64,000 nt of DNA, taken from contig NZ_JAHFZF010000024.1 of NCBI RefSeq assembly GCF_018619435.1, positions 1 to 64,000 of the forward strand, written 5' to 3'. Shown one piece after another: positions 25,060 to 33,587 of the stretch; position 1 is the stretch's first letter; every line of letters starts with the position of its first letter. The notes beneath the pieces are model-generated. The model was not told the origin of the DNA and did not search any database. It saw only the letters and a program-made list of their open reading frames with translations. The stretch comes from Rhodoferax sp. U11-2br (GTDB taxonomy: Bacteria; Pseudomonadota; Gammaproteobacteria; Burkholderiales; Burkholderiaceae_C). Both the position numbers and the translations under genes were made by a program.

Positions 25060-25649
25060 GATTTGGCTCCCCCGCGGGCTGTGAGTTGGGCGTTTTGCTT
25101 GGTCAATTCCCGTTCGGCTCCGAGTGCATCGGCCATGCCCTCTTCGTTCACGTCGATCAGTTCGTCCGCAGATACCTTGCCCGCGAACAAGCGAATCAGA
25201 TTGGACAGACAAATCATCCCAATGGCCGTGCCGGTCAGGCAGCTCACACCAAACACCCACAACATGCTGAGTTGCGCAACTGGCGAGGCGTTGCCTTCGA
25301 TGATGTCGTGTTGCAGATAGGTGCCGTAGACGATGTACACGCAACACACCAGCATCACGACTTGGCTCACACCCCAGCAGACCTTGCGTCCAAGTACTGG
25401 CAGGGCCTGCACCAAAATGTCCACGCCGAGGTGGGCACGCCGGCGCATGCCAACGATGGCGCCAAGAAAGGTCATCCAGACAAAGGCGAACCTCGGTATC
25501 TCCTCCGAGAGGTCGATACCTGTGTTGAAAAAAAGCCGCAGGACGACATTGCCGAACACCATAACCAGCATGACGACCAAGCACAGCACCATCAAAACCT
25601 CGAGGGTGCGGGTTAACGCATCAGCCAACGCCTTGAGTACTTTTCCCAT
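25056..25649 (-). CDS. TRAP transporter small permease, DctQ family
   Basis: A 197-residue protein with four transmembrane helices, the small membrane subunit of a TRAP importer. The segment RFAFVWMTFLGAIVGMRRRAHLGVD is the DctQ signature region. I prefer the start at 25649 (MGKVLKALAD) since AGGA lies six bases before it; an ATG at 25679 is also possible. The C-terminal tail of about 45 residues (from AGKVSADELIDVNEEG) is longer and more polar than usual. It lies between the first binding-protein gene and dctM. Confidence 0.9.
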   Translation of the reverse strand: MGKVLKALADALTRTLEVLMVLCLVVMLVMVFGNVVLRLFFNTGIDLSEEIPRFAFVWMTFLGAIVGMRRRAHLGVDILVQALPVLGRKVCWGVSQVVMLVCCVYIVYGTYLQHDIIEGNASPVAQLSMLWVFGVSCLTGTAIGMICLSNLIRLFAGKVSADELIDVNEEGMADALGAERELTKQNAQLTARGGAKS

Positions 25650-25717
25650 GGGTATCCTGAGTTGTGTGAATTTGAGCAAGCCGGGCAGGCCACTTGGTCC
25701 ACCCGGAATGCTTGACC

Positions 25718-26731
25718 TTATTTGGCCGCGCGAGCCTTGTCGATTTCGGTGTAAAAGCCCTTGACAAAGTCTTCGCCGATGATCGGCGCGAACTTGGCCA
25801 CCACGGGCTTGACCTTGTCTTGGATGCGCGCCAGCTCTGCTGGGCTGACGGTGTTCACCGTCACGCCAGCCGCCTTGAACTTGCTGACCACATCAATGTC
25901 GCCTTCGTCAAGTAGCTTTCTCTGGTACAGCCCGGCTTCGGTGGCTGCTTTCTGGACGCCTGCCTGGTCGGCGGGAGAGAGCGTGTCCCAGAACTTCTTG
26001 GACGCCACGATCGCCACAGGCGTGTAGACGTGGTTGGTCACTGAAATGAATTTCTGCACTTCCTGCATCTTGTTGGAGTACATGTGCACCAGTGGATTTT
26101 CCTGTCCATCCAGTGCCTTGATCTCCAGCGCCGGGAACACCTCGGCAAACGCCATCGGTACGGCGTTGGCGCCAATGGTCTTCCAGGTTTCCAGCGCTAC
26201 CGGGTTGGCCATCACGCGGATCTTCAGGCCAGCCACGTCTTCGAGTTTGGCGACACTGCGTTTGCTGTTGGAGAGGTTGCGAAAACCCATGCCGGTCCAG
26301 GTCAGACCCACCAGCCCAGCGGGTTCAATCTTCTCGAAAATCTTCTTGGAAGAGGCGCCGTCCAACACCGCATAGACCTCTTTTTCGTTCTGGAACATGA
26401 ACGGCAAATCCCAGACCTGCACTTCTTTCACTCGGGTGGACAGTGGCGACAAGGTGCCGATGTAGAACTCCTGCGTGCCCGATTGCACAGCCTGCAACTG
26501 CTTCTCGTCGCTGCCCAGAACACCGCTGTGGTAAGCCTGAATCTTGACGTTGCCCTTGGTGTAGATCCCGGCAAGTTCGGCAAACTTGTTCATGGCGGTC
26601 GCCTGCGGATGTGTGTCCGGCATGGCGTGACCGATCTTGGCCTTGATTTCGGCAAAAGCGACGTTGGACGACAGTGCAACTGCGGCCACGGCAGTGAGGG
26701 CTAAACGGCGAAGGTTATAGCGGGTGGACAT
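25718..26731 (-). CDS. TRAP transporter substrate-binding protein, DctP family (first)
   Basis: A 337-residue periplasmic binding protein. The signal peptide ends SSNVAFAE. DctP motifs include IGHAMPDTHPQATAMNKFAE, LGSDEKQLQAVQSGTQEFYI and GFRNLSNSKRSV, with Arg in KIRVMANPVA as the likely carboxylate-binding residue. AAAGGAG lies nine bases before the ATG at 26731. It precedes dctQ and dctM and is the standard receptor of this importer. The ligand is likely an aldonic acid such as idonate, gluconate or galactonate, judged from the catabolic genes around it. Confidence 0.92.
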   Translation of the reverse strand: MSTRYNLRRLALTAVAAVALSSNVAFAEIKAKIGHAMPDTHPQATAMNKFAELAGIYTKGNVKIQAYHSGVLGSDEKQLQAVQSGTQEFYIGTLSPLSTRVKEVQVWDLPFMFQNEKEVYAVLDGASSKKIFEKIEPAGLVGLTWTGMGFRNLSNSKRSVAKLEDVAGLKIRVMANPVALETWKTIGANAVPMAFAEVFPALEIKALDGQENPLVHMYSNKMQEVQKFISVTNHVYTPVAIVASKKFWDTLSPADQAGVQKAATEAGLYQRKLLDEGDIDVVSKFKAAGVTVNTVSPAELARIQDKVKPVVAKFAPIIGEDFVKGFYTEIDKARAAK

Positions 26732-26876
26732 GAATGAAGCTCCTTTGCCGGGCTTATGGAATAAATCACCAACGCAAGCCCGAACTGTTGCGTTGTAGAT
26801 GGGGAGGTCGCCCAAACACCCACAAGACCGGGTGGCAGCGGAGACCAAAAAGGCAATTGCGCACCTACATAGGGCC

Positions 26877-28124
26877 TCAGGGGGTTTGCAGAGTGCCGTC
26901 AATCAGGCGTGTCTGGGTCCAGGTGGTCACGTCGTTGGAACAGGGGTACTTGGCCGCCTCCACCTCATTGAGGTCCACACCCAGGCCAGGCTGGTCATTG
27001 GCGTACACGTAACCTTGGCGGAACGCAGGCAGACCAGGGAACACGTCGAGCAGCGCTTCGCGTGGGCCCTTGAGCTCCTGGATCACGAAGTTCGGCGGCT
27101 CGGTGCCCGACCATTCCTGCACGCCGAAGTTGCGCGCGGCCAAGTCGATGTGGATGTTGGCCGCGTGCGCCAGCGGCGACATGTCACCCGGGCCGTGCCA
27201 CGCGGTGCGTACGCCGTATTGCTCGGCAAACAGCTGCAGCTTGCGCCCCGGCGTGATGCCGCCCACTTGGCTCAGATGCACGCGGATGAAATCGATCAGT
27301 CGTTCGGCGATCAGGTTGCGCCACTCGAACGGGTGGTTGAACAGCTCGCCCTGTGCCAGTGGAATGCTGGTTTTGTCGCGCAGTTGGCGAATCCATTCAC
27401 CTTCTTCCAGCGCAATCGCGTCTTCCAGGAAGAACAGCTCAAATGGCTCCATTGCCTGGGCGAAACGGATCGCGTCGCTGGGTTTGAGGCGTTCGTGCAC
27501 GTCGTGGCACAGCGCCACGTCAAAGCCCACACGGCTACGGATGCCGTCAAACAGCTTGACCGTTTCGCGCATGTACTTTCGCGCGTCCAGGTACACACCG
27601 GCTGGCGCGCGCTCGGGCGCACAGTCGGGCGCAGCGCCAAAGCCACTGCCACCGTACCCGCCGCTCTGACAGCGGATGTGGGTGATGCCCTGGTCGCGGT
27701 ACTTCTGAATGTTGTCGCACAACTCGTCGAGGCTGTTGCCATCGGCGTGCCGATAGATGGGCACACCTTCGCGGACCTTGCCGCCGAACAACTGGTACAG
27801 CGGCATGTCGGCCAGCTTGCCCTTGATGTCCCACAAGGCCATGTCAATGCCGGAGATGGCGTTGTTTTCAATGGGGCCGTTACGCCAGTAGGCGTTCTGG
27901 TGCATCAGTTGCCACAGTTCCTCGATGGCATGCACGTCGCGTCCGACGATCAGTGGCTTGAGGTACTCCTCAATCAGGCACTTCACCGCCAGATGACGGT
28001 AAGCAAACGTGCCACAGCCTAAGCCGTAGAGACCGGGCTGGTTGGTCTCGACCTTGACTACCAGCAAATTGATGCCTTCGGGCGCAGTCAGGATGACCTT
28101 GATGTCAGTGATGAGCGTGGACAT
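26877..28124 (-). CDS. Enolase-superfamily sugar-acid dehydratase, RspA/ManD type
   Basis: A 415-residue member of the mannonate/gluconate dehydratase (RspA) subgroup of the enolase superfamily. Metal ligands are visible: Asp208 in LCHDVHERL, Glu234 in FFLEDAI and Glu260 in LAQGELF. The acid/base candidates are His210 and His310 (TAWHGPGDMSPL). An Arg-Tyr-type loop at 148-160 matches the subgroup. Such enzymes dehydrate D-mannonate or D-gluconate to 2-keto-3-deoxygluconate, some slowly. It lies between idnO and the TRAP genes, so gluconate or a related aldonate is the likely substrate, inferred only from context. Confidence 0.85.
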   Translation of the reverse strand: MSTLITDIKVILTAPEGINLLVVKVETNQPGLYGLGCGTFAYRHLAVKCLIEEYLKPLIVGRDVHAIEELWQLMHQNAYWRNGPIENNAISGIDMALWDIKGKLADMPLYQLFGGKVREGVPIYRHADGNSLDELCDNIQKYRDQGITHIRCQSGGYGGSGFGAAPDCAPERAPAGVYLDARKYMRETVKLFDGIRSRVGFDVALCHDVHERLKPSDAIRFAQAMEPFELFFLEDAIALEEGEWIRQLRDKTSIPLAQGELFNHPFEWRNLIAERLIDFIRVHLSQVGGITPGRKLQLFAEQYGVRTAWHGPGDMSPLAHAANIHIDLAARNFGVQEWSGTEPPNFVIQELKGPREALLDVFPGLPAFRQGYVYANDQPGLGVDLNEVEAAKYPCSNDVTTWTQTRLIDGTLQTP

Positions 28125-28174
28125 GGTGTTGTTTGATCAGAGGCTTGAATTAGTAGGTGCTAGCCGACATCGAC

Positions 28175-28957
28175 TTAGAGCACGGACAACCAGCCACCAT
28201 CCACGTAGATGATTTGGCCGTTGACGTAGTTGGATGCAGCTGATGCCAGGTAAATGGCGGTGCCAACCAATTCCTCGGGCTTGCCCCAGCGCTGCGCTGG
28301 GTTGCTGGCCTTGACCCAGGCATCGAAGTTGGGGTTGTTCACCAGCGCCTGGTTCATGTCGGTCAGGATGTAGCCCGGCCCGATGGAGTTGGCTTGGATG
28401 TTGAACTGCGCCCACTCAGCAGCCATCGCCTTGGAGAGCATCTTGATGCCGCCTTTAGCGACGGTGTAGGGCGCCACTGTGGCTCGTGCTGCCTCGCTGG
28501 TGAGTGAGCCGATGTTGATGATCTTGCCGCCTTTGCCGCGCGCGATCATGCGCTTGGCCGCCGCCCGCCCGACCAGGAAGGCCGCGGTCAGATTGGTGTT
28601 GATCACCCGGTTCCAGTCCCCCAGGCCCAGTTCCAGCATGGGTTGTCGGTGTTGAATACCGGCGTTGTTGATCAGTACATCGATGCCAAGCGCCTGCTTG
28701 TCAAAGACCTCAAACGCCGCCTCGACTGAGGCTTCGTCTGCGACATCGAAAGCCGCGCCATGCACATCGATCCCGAGCGCTGTGAGCTTGGCCACCGCCT
28801 CGTCAACAGCCGACTGCTGGCGACTGTTGACAATCACGCTGGCACCGGCATGTCCCAAACCCTGGGCGAGTGCGAGGCCGATGCCACGCGTAGATCCTGT
28901 AATGAGCGCCGTATGGCCATGGAGGTCAAACAAAGGAGATGTGTTGTTGGTGTTCAT
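28175..28957 (-). CDS. idnO: Gluconate 5-dehydrogenase (SDR)
   Basis: A 260-residue short-chain dehydrogenase with the cofactor motif GSTRGIGLALAQGL, NNAGIQHR, the catalytic Ser in IGSLTSE, and Tyr-Lys in YTVAKGG. The stretch INTNLTAAFLVGRAAAKRMI and GYILTDMNQALVNN match gluconate 5-dehydrogenases (IdnO/Ga5DH), which interconvert 5-keto-D-gluconate and D-gluconate. GGAG lies before the ATG. It is the first gene of the leftward operon, and its promoter region is shared with the divergent FadR-type regulator gene. Confidence 0.85.
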   Translation of the reverse strand: MNTNNTSPLFDLHGHTALITGSTRGIGLALAQGLGHAGASVIVNSRQQSAVDEAVAKLTALGIDVHGAAFDVADEASVEAAFEVFDKQALGIDVLINNAGIQHRQPMLELGLGDWNRVINTNLTAAFLVGRAAAKRMIARGKGGKIINIGSLTSEAARATVAPYTVAKGGIKMLSKAMAAEWAQFNIQANSIGPGYILTDMNQALVNNPNFDAWVKASNPAQRWGKPEELVGTAIYLASAASNYVNGQIIYVDGGWLSVL

Positions 28958-28968
28958 GGTTGTTAATT

Positions 28969-28983
28969 TATATGACGTATGAT
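28969..28983. promoter_or_regulatory. Candidate operator, copy 1
   Basis: TATATGACGTATGAT lies just before idnO. Its reverse complement recurs with few changes at 29072-29087 in front of the divergent regulator gene. The paired arrangement suggests binding by the FadR-type regulator. Confidence 0.5.
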
Positions 28984-29071
28984 GTTTGAATGATCAGAGT
29001 AAACCCTAATAATCTGAAAAAAATCAACTGGAAAAGCACCAATCATGGGCAGAAAAGAGAATGACATGGTT

Positions 29072-29087
29072 AGTCATACGTGATATA
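29072..29087. promoter_or_regulatory. Candidate operator, copy 2
   Basis: AGTCATACGTGATATA is the inverted partner of the site at 28969-28983 (shared core TATAT-S-ACGTATGA). It ends eight bases before the regulator start codon, where it would block expression of that gene. Confidence 0.5.
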
Positions 29088-29095
29088 AATAAACC

Positions 29096-29881
29096 ATGAT
29101 TGCACGCACCTCACCGCCACGCGCCACTTTTCAGGAACAAGTGCGGGAAAAGCTTGGGCGAGACATCTGTTCTGGTCGCTATCGACCAGGGGAGGTACTG
29201 CCGTCTGAGACCGATTTGTGCCAGCAGTTTGGCTTCAGCCGGATCGTGATCCGCGAGGCCATCAAATCATTGGTGGCCAAGGGCATGCTAGAAGTTGGCC
29301 GACGCGTCGGCACCCTGGTGCTCGAACCCACCCAGTGGAACTTGTTTGACCCCAACGTCATCGCGTGGCGCGCTGAATCGGCTGCCATGGACCCGACGAT
29401 TTCCCGCGATCTGATGGAGTTGCGGCGCATCGTTGAGCCAGCTGCTGTGCGTTTGGCGGCCTCCCGCGCCAGTGAAGAAGACCGCCGAAAACTGCGGGCA
29501 GCCTACATGGCCATGGTCCGCGCCGTCTCCGGTAAAGGCGACTATGTACAAGCGGATCTGACGTTTCATGCCACCATCCTGTCTGCCTGTGGCAACCAGT
29601 TTGTGCGGCAGATGCAGGAGGCGATGTCAGCCATTTTGCGGGCCAGTTTTGAGATCATCACCGAGAAGCCAGGCGGGCCAGCCCATTCCTTGCCGATGCA
29701 CGAGGCGGTCTGCGTGGCCATTGAAAAGGGTGATCCCGTGGCGGCAGAGCGTGCAGCGATCATTCTGATCGAACAGGCAGAAGCAGACCTCAATGACCTG
29801 ATGATGCCGCGTCATGCAGGGGAAACAACAGCCTCACCGGTTGCCTCTGAATCGGAAACTGAACCTGAGACTGCGGTTTGA
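29096..29881 (+). CDS. FadR-type GntR regulator (FCD domain) of sugar-acid genes
   Basis: A 261-residue regulator with a winged helix at residues 15-80 (LCQQFGFSRIVIREAIKSL) and an FCD domain whose metal-binding pattern is visible (DLTFHATILSACGN and SLPMHEAV). It is divergent from the idnO operon and upstream of a galactonate dehydratase gene, so it probably represses both in the absence of an aldonate or keto-deoxy acid. No ribosome binding site precedes the ATG, and a candidate operator lies right in front, so translation may be leaderless. The last 25 residues are acidic and probably disordered. Confidence 0.88.
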   Translation: MIARTSPPRATFQEQVREKLGRDICSGRYRPGEVLPSETDLCQQFGFSRIVIREAIKSLVAKGMLEVGRRVGTLVLEPTQWNLFDPNVIAWRAESAAMDPTISRDLMELRRIVEPAAVRLAASRASEEDRRKLRAAYMAMVRAVSGKGDYVQADLTFHATILSACGNQFVRQMQEAMSAILRASFEIITEKPGGPAHSLPMHEAVCVAIEKGDPVAAERAAIILIEQAEADLNDLMMPRHAGETTASPVASESETEPETAV

Positions 29882-29999
29882 CACAGCGGATGGGGCTGGA
29901 TTGAGGTCCCCGCTCCTGCACGCCTATCTGATGGGTGCCGGGGGGAGTGGTGCCGAGTTCATCCTGTGGCGTGATCGCCTGCTAACCGTTTTTTAAATC

Positions 30000-31148
30000 A
30001 TGAAAATTACCCGACTGACAACTTTTATCGTACCGCCACGCTGGTGTTTCCTGAAAATTGAGACTGATGAAGGCATCTGTGGTTGGGGCGAACCGGTGCT
30101 GGAAGGGCGGGCACAAACGGTGGCGACTGCCGTCAAGGAACTGTCAGACTACCTTATCGGCAAAGACCCTCGGCACATTGAAGATCATTGGACGGTGTTG
30201 TACCGCGCTGGTTTTTACCGTGGTGGTGGCATCCACATGAGTGCGCTGGCGGGCATTGATCAGGCTTTGTGGGACATCAAGGGTAAAGCGTTGGGCGTGC
30301 CTGTGTCCGAGTTGCTGGGTGGCAATGTGCGCAATCGCATTCGCGTCTACAGCTGGATTGGTGGTGACCGTCCCAGTGATACCGCTGCTGCTGCGAAGGC
30401 TGCCGTCGAACGCGGCTTCACCGCGATCAAGATGAACGGCACGGAAGAACTTCAGTACGTCGACAGTTTTGAAAAAGTGGAGCGTTGCCTGGCCAGCGTG
30501 GCCGCAGTGCGCGAGGCCGTCGGCCCGCATGTGGGCATTGCGGTCGATTTCCATGGCCGGGTCCACAAACCCATGGCCAAGGTGCTGATCAAGGAGCTTG
30601 ATCCATACCGTCTGATGTTCATTGAGGAACCGGTGCTCAGTGAGCACTATGAGGCCCTCAAAGAACTGGCGCCGCTGTCGTCCGTGCCGATTGCGCTGGG
30701 TGAGCGGCTGTATTCGCGCTGGGATTTCAAACGGGTGCTGTCAGAAGGTTATGTCGACATCATCCAGCCCGACCCCTCCCACGCTGGTGGCATCACCGAG
30801 ACGCGAAAGATTGCCTCCATGGCCGAGGCTTACGACATGGCACTGGCCCTGCACTGTCCGTTGGGTCCCATTGCCCTGGCTGCTAATCTGCAGCTTGATG
30901 GTGTTTGTTACAACGCCTTCATTCAGGAGCAGAGCCTGGGCATCCATTACAACGCTGCCAACGACTTGCTCGACTATGTCAGCAATCGTGAGGTTTTTGC
31001 CTATCAAGACGGCATGGTGAGCATCCCGACCGGGCCAGGTCTTGGCATTGAGGTCAATGAAGACTACGTGCGCGAACGCGCTGCCATCGGGCACCGCTGG
31101 CGCAATCCGGTCTGGCGCCATGCCGATGGCAGCTTTGCCGAGTGGTGA
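30000..31148 (+). CDS. dgoD: D-galactonate dehydratase
   Basis: A 382-residue enolase-superfamily enzyme, the same length as Escherichia coli DgoD, converting D-galactonate to 2-dehydro-3-deoxygalactonate. The catalytic set is at the same positions as in that enzyme: metal ligands Asp183, Glu209 and Glu235, and acid/base residues His185 (VDFHGR) and His285 (LHCPLGP). It follows the FadR-type regulator by 118 bases and lies opposite the idonate operon. No kinase or aldolase of the galactonate route is nearby, so the product must be processed by genes elsewhere, or the enzyme may act on a related aldonate. Confidence 0.9.
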   Translation: MKITRLTTFIVPPRWCFLKIETDEGICGWGEPVLEGRAQTVATAVKELSDYLIGKDPRHIEDHWTVLYRAGFYRGGGIHMSALAGIDQALWDIKGKALGVPVSELLGGNVRNRIRVYSWIGGDRPSDTAAAAKAAVERGFTAIKMNGTEELQYVDSFEKVERCLASVAAVREAVGPHVGIAVDFHGRVHKPMAKVLIKELDPYRLMFIEEPVLSEHYEALKELAPLSSVPIALGERLYSRWDFKRVLSEGYVDIIQPDPSHAGGITETRKIASMAEAYDMALALHCPLGPIALAANLQLDGVCYNAFIQEQSLGIHYNAANDLLDYVSNREVFAYQDGMVSIPTGPGLGIEVNEDYVRERAAIGHRWRNPVWRHADGSFAEW

Positions 31149-31397
31149 AAGTCAATCGCTGCCTTTTGAAAGTTCGACTTTGGTGAAGCAGAGGCTGACT
31201 ATTTTGACAATATGAAACGAGATGGTTCATCTGCGTGACACGCAGTCTTTCGTGTTGTTCGGCGCAATTGACCTCGGGTTTGAGTGAGCGCCTTGAGACG
31301 ACCCAGTGTCTCATGTGAATTTTCGTTATGGGTCGGTTGCTGCTATCGTTTGGGGCCAGTTGCCAATGGCTGGGGTCGGGCGTAGGCGGGGCCGCGC

Positions 31398-31607
31398 TCA
31401 ATCCTTGATGCTCACTCCTAATGTTTCCAGCCTCTTTGCATACGAGTTCCTACGTTTGGCTGCCTTTGCAGCTGTTTCTGTGGCCGCGTGGACTGCCTTG
31501 GGTCCCTTTTTCGCAGCAGCTTTGATCAATCCGAACTTGTGCGCAGCATCTGCCTGCGCCCGCTTGAACGTGGCAATGAGTTCGGCATGGGCAACGGACG
31601 GATTCAC
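31398..31607 (-). CDS. Small Lys/Ala-rich hypothetical protein
   Basis: A 69-residue protein I do not recognise. It starts at a GTG with AAGGGAG six bases before it, which is why it is called although it is short. The sequence is rich in Ala and Lys (IKAAAKKGPKAVHAATETAA) and is likely helical; the charge suggests nucleic-acid binding, but this is speculation. It lies 95 bases downstream of another unknown gene read the same way, so they may share a transcript. Confidence 0.5.
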   Translation of the reverse strand: MNPSVAHAELIATFKRAQADAAHKFGLIKAAAKKGPKAVHAATETAAKAAKRRNSYAKRLETLGVSIKD

Positions 31608-31702
31608 AGGTGCTCCCTTATCTGATAGCGCATTTTCTGGACTTTTTCGCACCCATCGCCGTGCAAGGCAGGATGACGCCATGGGGCTTCGAGTGATTGG
31701 CT

Positions 31703-32116
31703 TTAAAGTTTGACGTTGGTGCGCAGCAAGGCTGTTCTCAATTCGCGAGTAGCAGGTTTTGAAACATCCACCAGTTGAACAGCCAGGTCGAATGGTGAAC
31801 CTGGCCTGATGCTGGTTGGCAGTATCTTTTTGGTGGGATTCGCAGCGGGGTAGGTGCCCTGACCCGGACACATGCGAACGGAAAACCCGAATTCTTCGAG
31901 TACGCCTTTTGCATACAACTCCGCCAATTGTTGAAACGTCACGAAGGTTGAGCGTTTAACTTCTTTGAACCCTGGCTCACGAATGTCACGAACAATCTCG
32001 AATTTGCCCAGCGTATCTCGCTGCGTATCGGTAAACGGATGCAGCAAGAAGGTCTGACGAACCCCATTCTGTTTGGACACCCGTGTGTGCTCGACCGCGA
32101 TATCAGTTAACAGCAT
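31703..32116 (-). CDS. Hypothetical protein
   Basis: A 137-residue cytoplasmic protein that I cannot place in a family. The start at 32116 is preceded by AAAGGAAA. Features seen are a beta-rich N-terminal half (TFLLHPFTDTQRDTLGKFEI), a central FVTFQQLAELYAKGVLEEFG helix pair, and no signal peptide or membrane segment. Its neighbour downstream is the small Lys/Ala-rich gene; upstream is gene-free DNA. It may be a lineage-specific gene. Confidence 0.55.
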   Translation of the reverse strand: MLLTDIAVEHTRVSKQNGVRQTFLLHPFTDTQRDTLGKFEIVRDIREPGFKEVKRSTFVTFQQLAELYAKGVLEEFGFSVRMCPGQGTYPAANPTKKILPTSIRPGSPFDLAVQLVDVSKPATRELRTALLRTNVKL

Positions 32117-32324
32117 CTTGTTTTCCTTTTTTGAAAGCCACAGCTTGCCCAGCCGCCATCCCACACAAAAGCCCATGTCATGGCTTGTTCAAACCAAGCC
32201 ACTGGGCACGCCTCACTCTGAGGGCAAGGACTGTAACTGAACGACAGCACATGGCATGTCCAGCTTGCCATGTGACAGTCCGCCTGGAGTCACGCGAAAC
32301 AACGCCCCGAATTACTCCACTAAC

Positions 32325-32369
32325 CATAGCTATACACCCTTTTCTCATAGGGGCTAGAGGCTGTTTTTG
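32325..32369 (+). repeat. Dispersed Comamonadaceae-type repeat, copy A
   Basis: ATAGCTAT and GGGGCTAGAGGCTG separated by a short variable part, followed by TTTTT. The same layout occurs at 46761-46808 and, inverted, inside uvrA at 59571-59613. Confidence 0.65.
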
Positions 32370-32475
32370 CATATAAGGAAGGTGAGGTAACAAGTGATCT
32401 TGCCCTCAAAAAACGGACTCCATAGCTGATGGAAAATTTCAGACATTGGAGAAACCGAAATGAGCAAGAGAGACG

Positions 32476-32604
32476 ATGGACAGCCGCCCTGTTGGACGCG
32501 CAGCGGTGCGCCGTGCCTTTGTTGCTGCCTGGCAGGCCGATCCCGATGTGCAGTGGCTCAAAGGCCAGCACTTTGTTCAGGGTGAGTTTGCTATCTCGCA
32601 GTGA
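32476..32604 (+). pseudogene. Fragment of an NTF2/SnoaL-like protein
   Basis: A 42-codon open frame reads AVRRAFVAAWQADPDVQWLK and then GQHFVQGEFAISQ before a stop. This looks like the middle of a nuclear-transport-factor-2 (SnoaL-like) domain (WxxxPDxxW..GxHFVxGDxxxSEW), which normally runs past 110 residues. Both ends are missing, so it is called a remnant. Confidence 0.35.
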
Positions 32605-32794
32605 ACCCTTGTGGGCACGGGGCCTGCTGGCCCTCACATCAAGGTCGACGCCAAACGTGCATCTGGCGAAAGCCCCAGAACAGACCTGGCTCTGAAACAG
32701 GCTTGCACTGGAAGACCCTCGTTGGGTCTTGTATCGAGGTGGTTATCGCGATATCTGCGATGCCGCAAAGGTCTAGCGCTTCAGCGCGAACTGC

Positions 32795-32823
32795 AAAAAA
32801 AAGGGAGCCGTCGGGCTCCCTTT
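32795..32823 (-). terminator. Rho-independent terminator of the rpiB-like gene
   Basis: On the minus strand the stem AAGGGAGCC/GGCTCCCTT with loop CGA is followed by a run of T. It lies just beyond the stop of the leftward gene at 32841. Confidence 0.85.
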
Positions 32824-32840
32824 AACTTGCAACCAAAGAA

Positions 32841-33479
32841 TCAGGCCAGCACAGTCTTCAGGTAGGCCGCGATGGCATCATCCTGGCAATTGGCGAAGAA
32901 ATACTCTTGGAACTTGTCGCCAGCGATGGCAGCCTTCAACAGGTCTTGGTCGATTTCTTTCAGGACGGTCAACATGTCTTTGCAGGAGACGGCTTTCACT
33001 TGCGACAGGATGCCCCGGTTTTTTGCCATGATGGCTGCACGCTCTTTCGGGTAGCCCAGACCGCGTTCGCCTTCAAAAAGTTTGCGATAACAATCTTGCA
33101 GGTTCAGTTCGGCAGCCCAGCCAAAGCCTTTGGCGTAAGGCATCGAGATGGCATTGCCATCGTTGATCTGGCCAAACAGAAATGCGTCCGTCGGGTCGAT
33201 CACCAGACCACACTGCACGCCGGGCATGGCGTTACAGGCCAGCATGGCTCCCATACCGGTACCACAGCCAGTTACCACAAAATCAGCCGCTTTGGAGTTG
33301 AGCAAAATGGCGGCCAGTACACCGTTCATCACGTAGGTGAGCTGAGCCTTGTCATCAGCCGCGTACATGCCATAGTTGAAAACGGTGTGCCCCATTGGCT
33401 CGACGACAGTCTTGAGTGCATTGAAGATGATCTCGTTCTTGGCGGCTTGGCTGTTTTCATTGATCAGGGCGATTTTCAT
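32841..33479 (-). CDS. RpiB/LacA/LacB-family sugar-phosphate isomerase
   Basis: A 212-residue isomerase of the RpiB fold. The start MKIALINENSQAAKNEIIF and the phosphate/active-site loop VVTGCGTGMGAML, with its catalytic Cys, are typical; RpiB proper is about 150 residues, so this belongs to the longer subgroup with an extra C-terminal helical region. It probably interconverts aldose and ketose phosphates in the cytoplasm. Start codons at 33485 and 33494 are also possible. It is a single-gene unit closed by a strong terminator. A role with the sugar-acid genes 2 kb away is possible but unsupported. Confidence 0.82.
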   Translation of the reverse strand: MKIALINENSQAAKNEIIFNALKTVVEPMGHTVFNYGMYAADDKAQLTYVMNGVLAAILLNSKAADFVVTGCGTGMGAMLACNAMPGVQCGLVIDPTDAFLFGQINDGNAISMPYAKGFGWAAELNLQDCYRKLFEGERGLGYPKERAAIMAKNRGILSQVKAVSCKDMLTVLKEIDQDLLKAAIAGDKFQEYFFANCQDDAIAAYLKTVLA

Positions 33480-33587
33480 TGTCATTGCTTTCATGCAGAT
33501 TAAATAGCAGCTGATTTTACGCGGCCTCACCTTTTCCCAGATCAACAAAGACGCTGTTCTTTGCAAGTACCCGAGGGGCCGATGCGA

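Larger units (their letters stand above)
32177..32794. other. Gene-poor stretch with repeat and gene fragment
   Basis: About 620 bases holding one copy of the dispersed GGGCTAGAGGCTG repeat (32325-32369) and a short truncated frame (32476-32604). Nothing else is recognised. Confidence 0.5.

Noticed and set aside
26799..28022. 407-codon plus-strand open frame over the RspA-type dehydratase
   Set aside because: The opposite strand encodes all the enolase-superfamily catalytic residues; this frame has none of any family.
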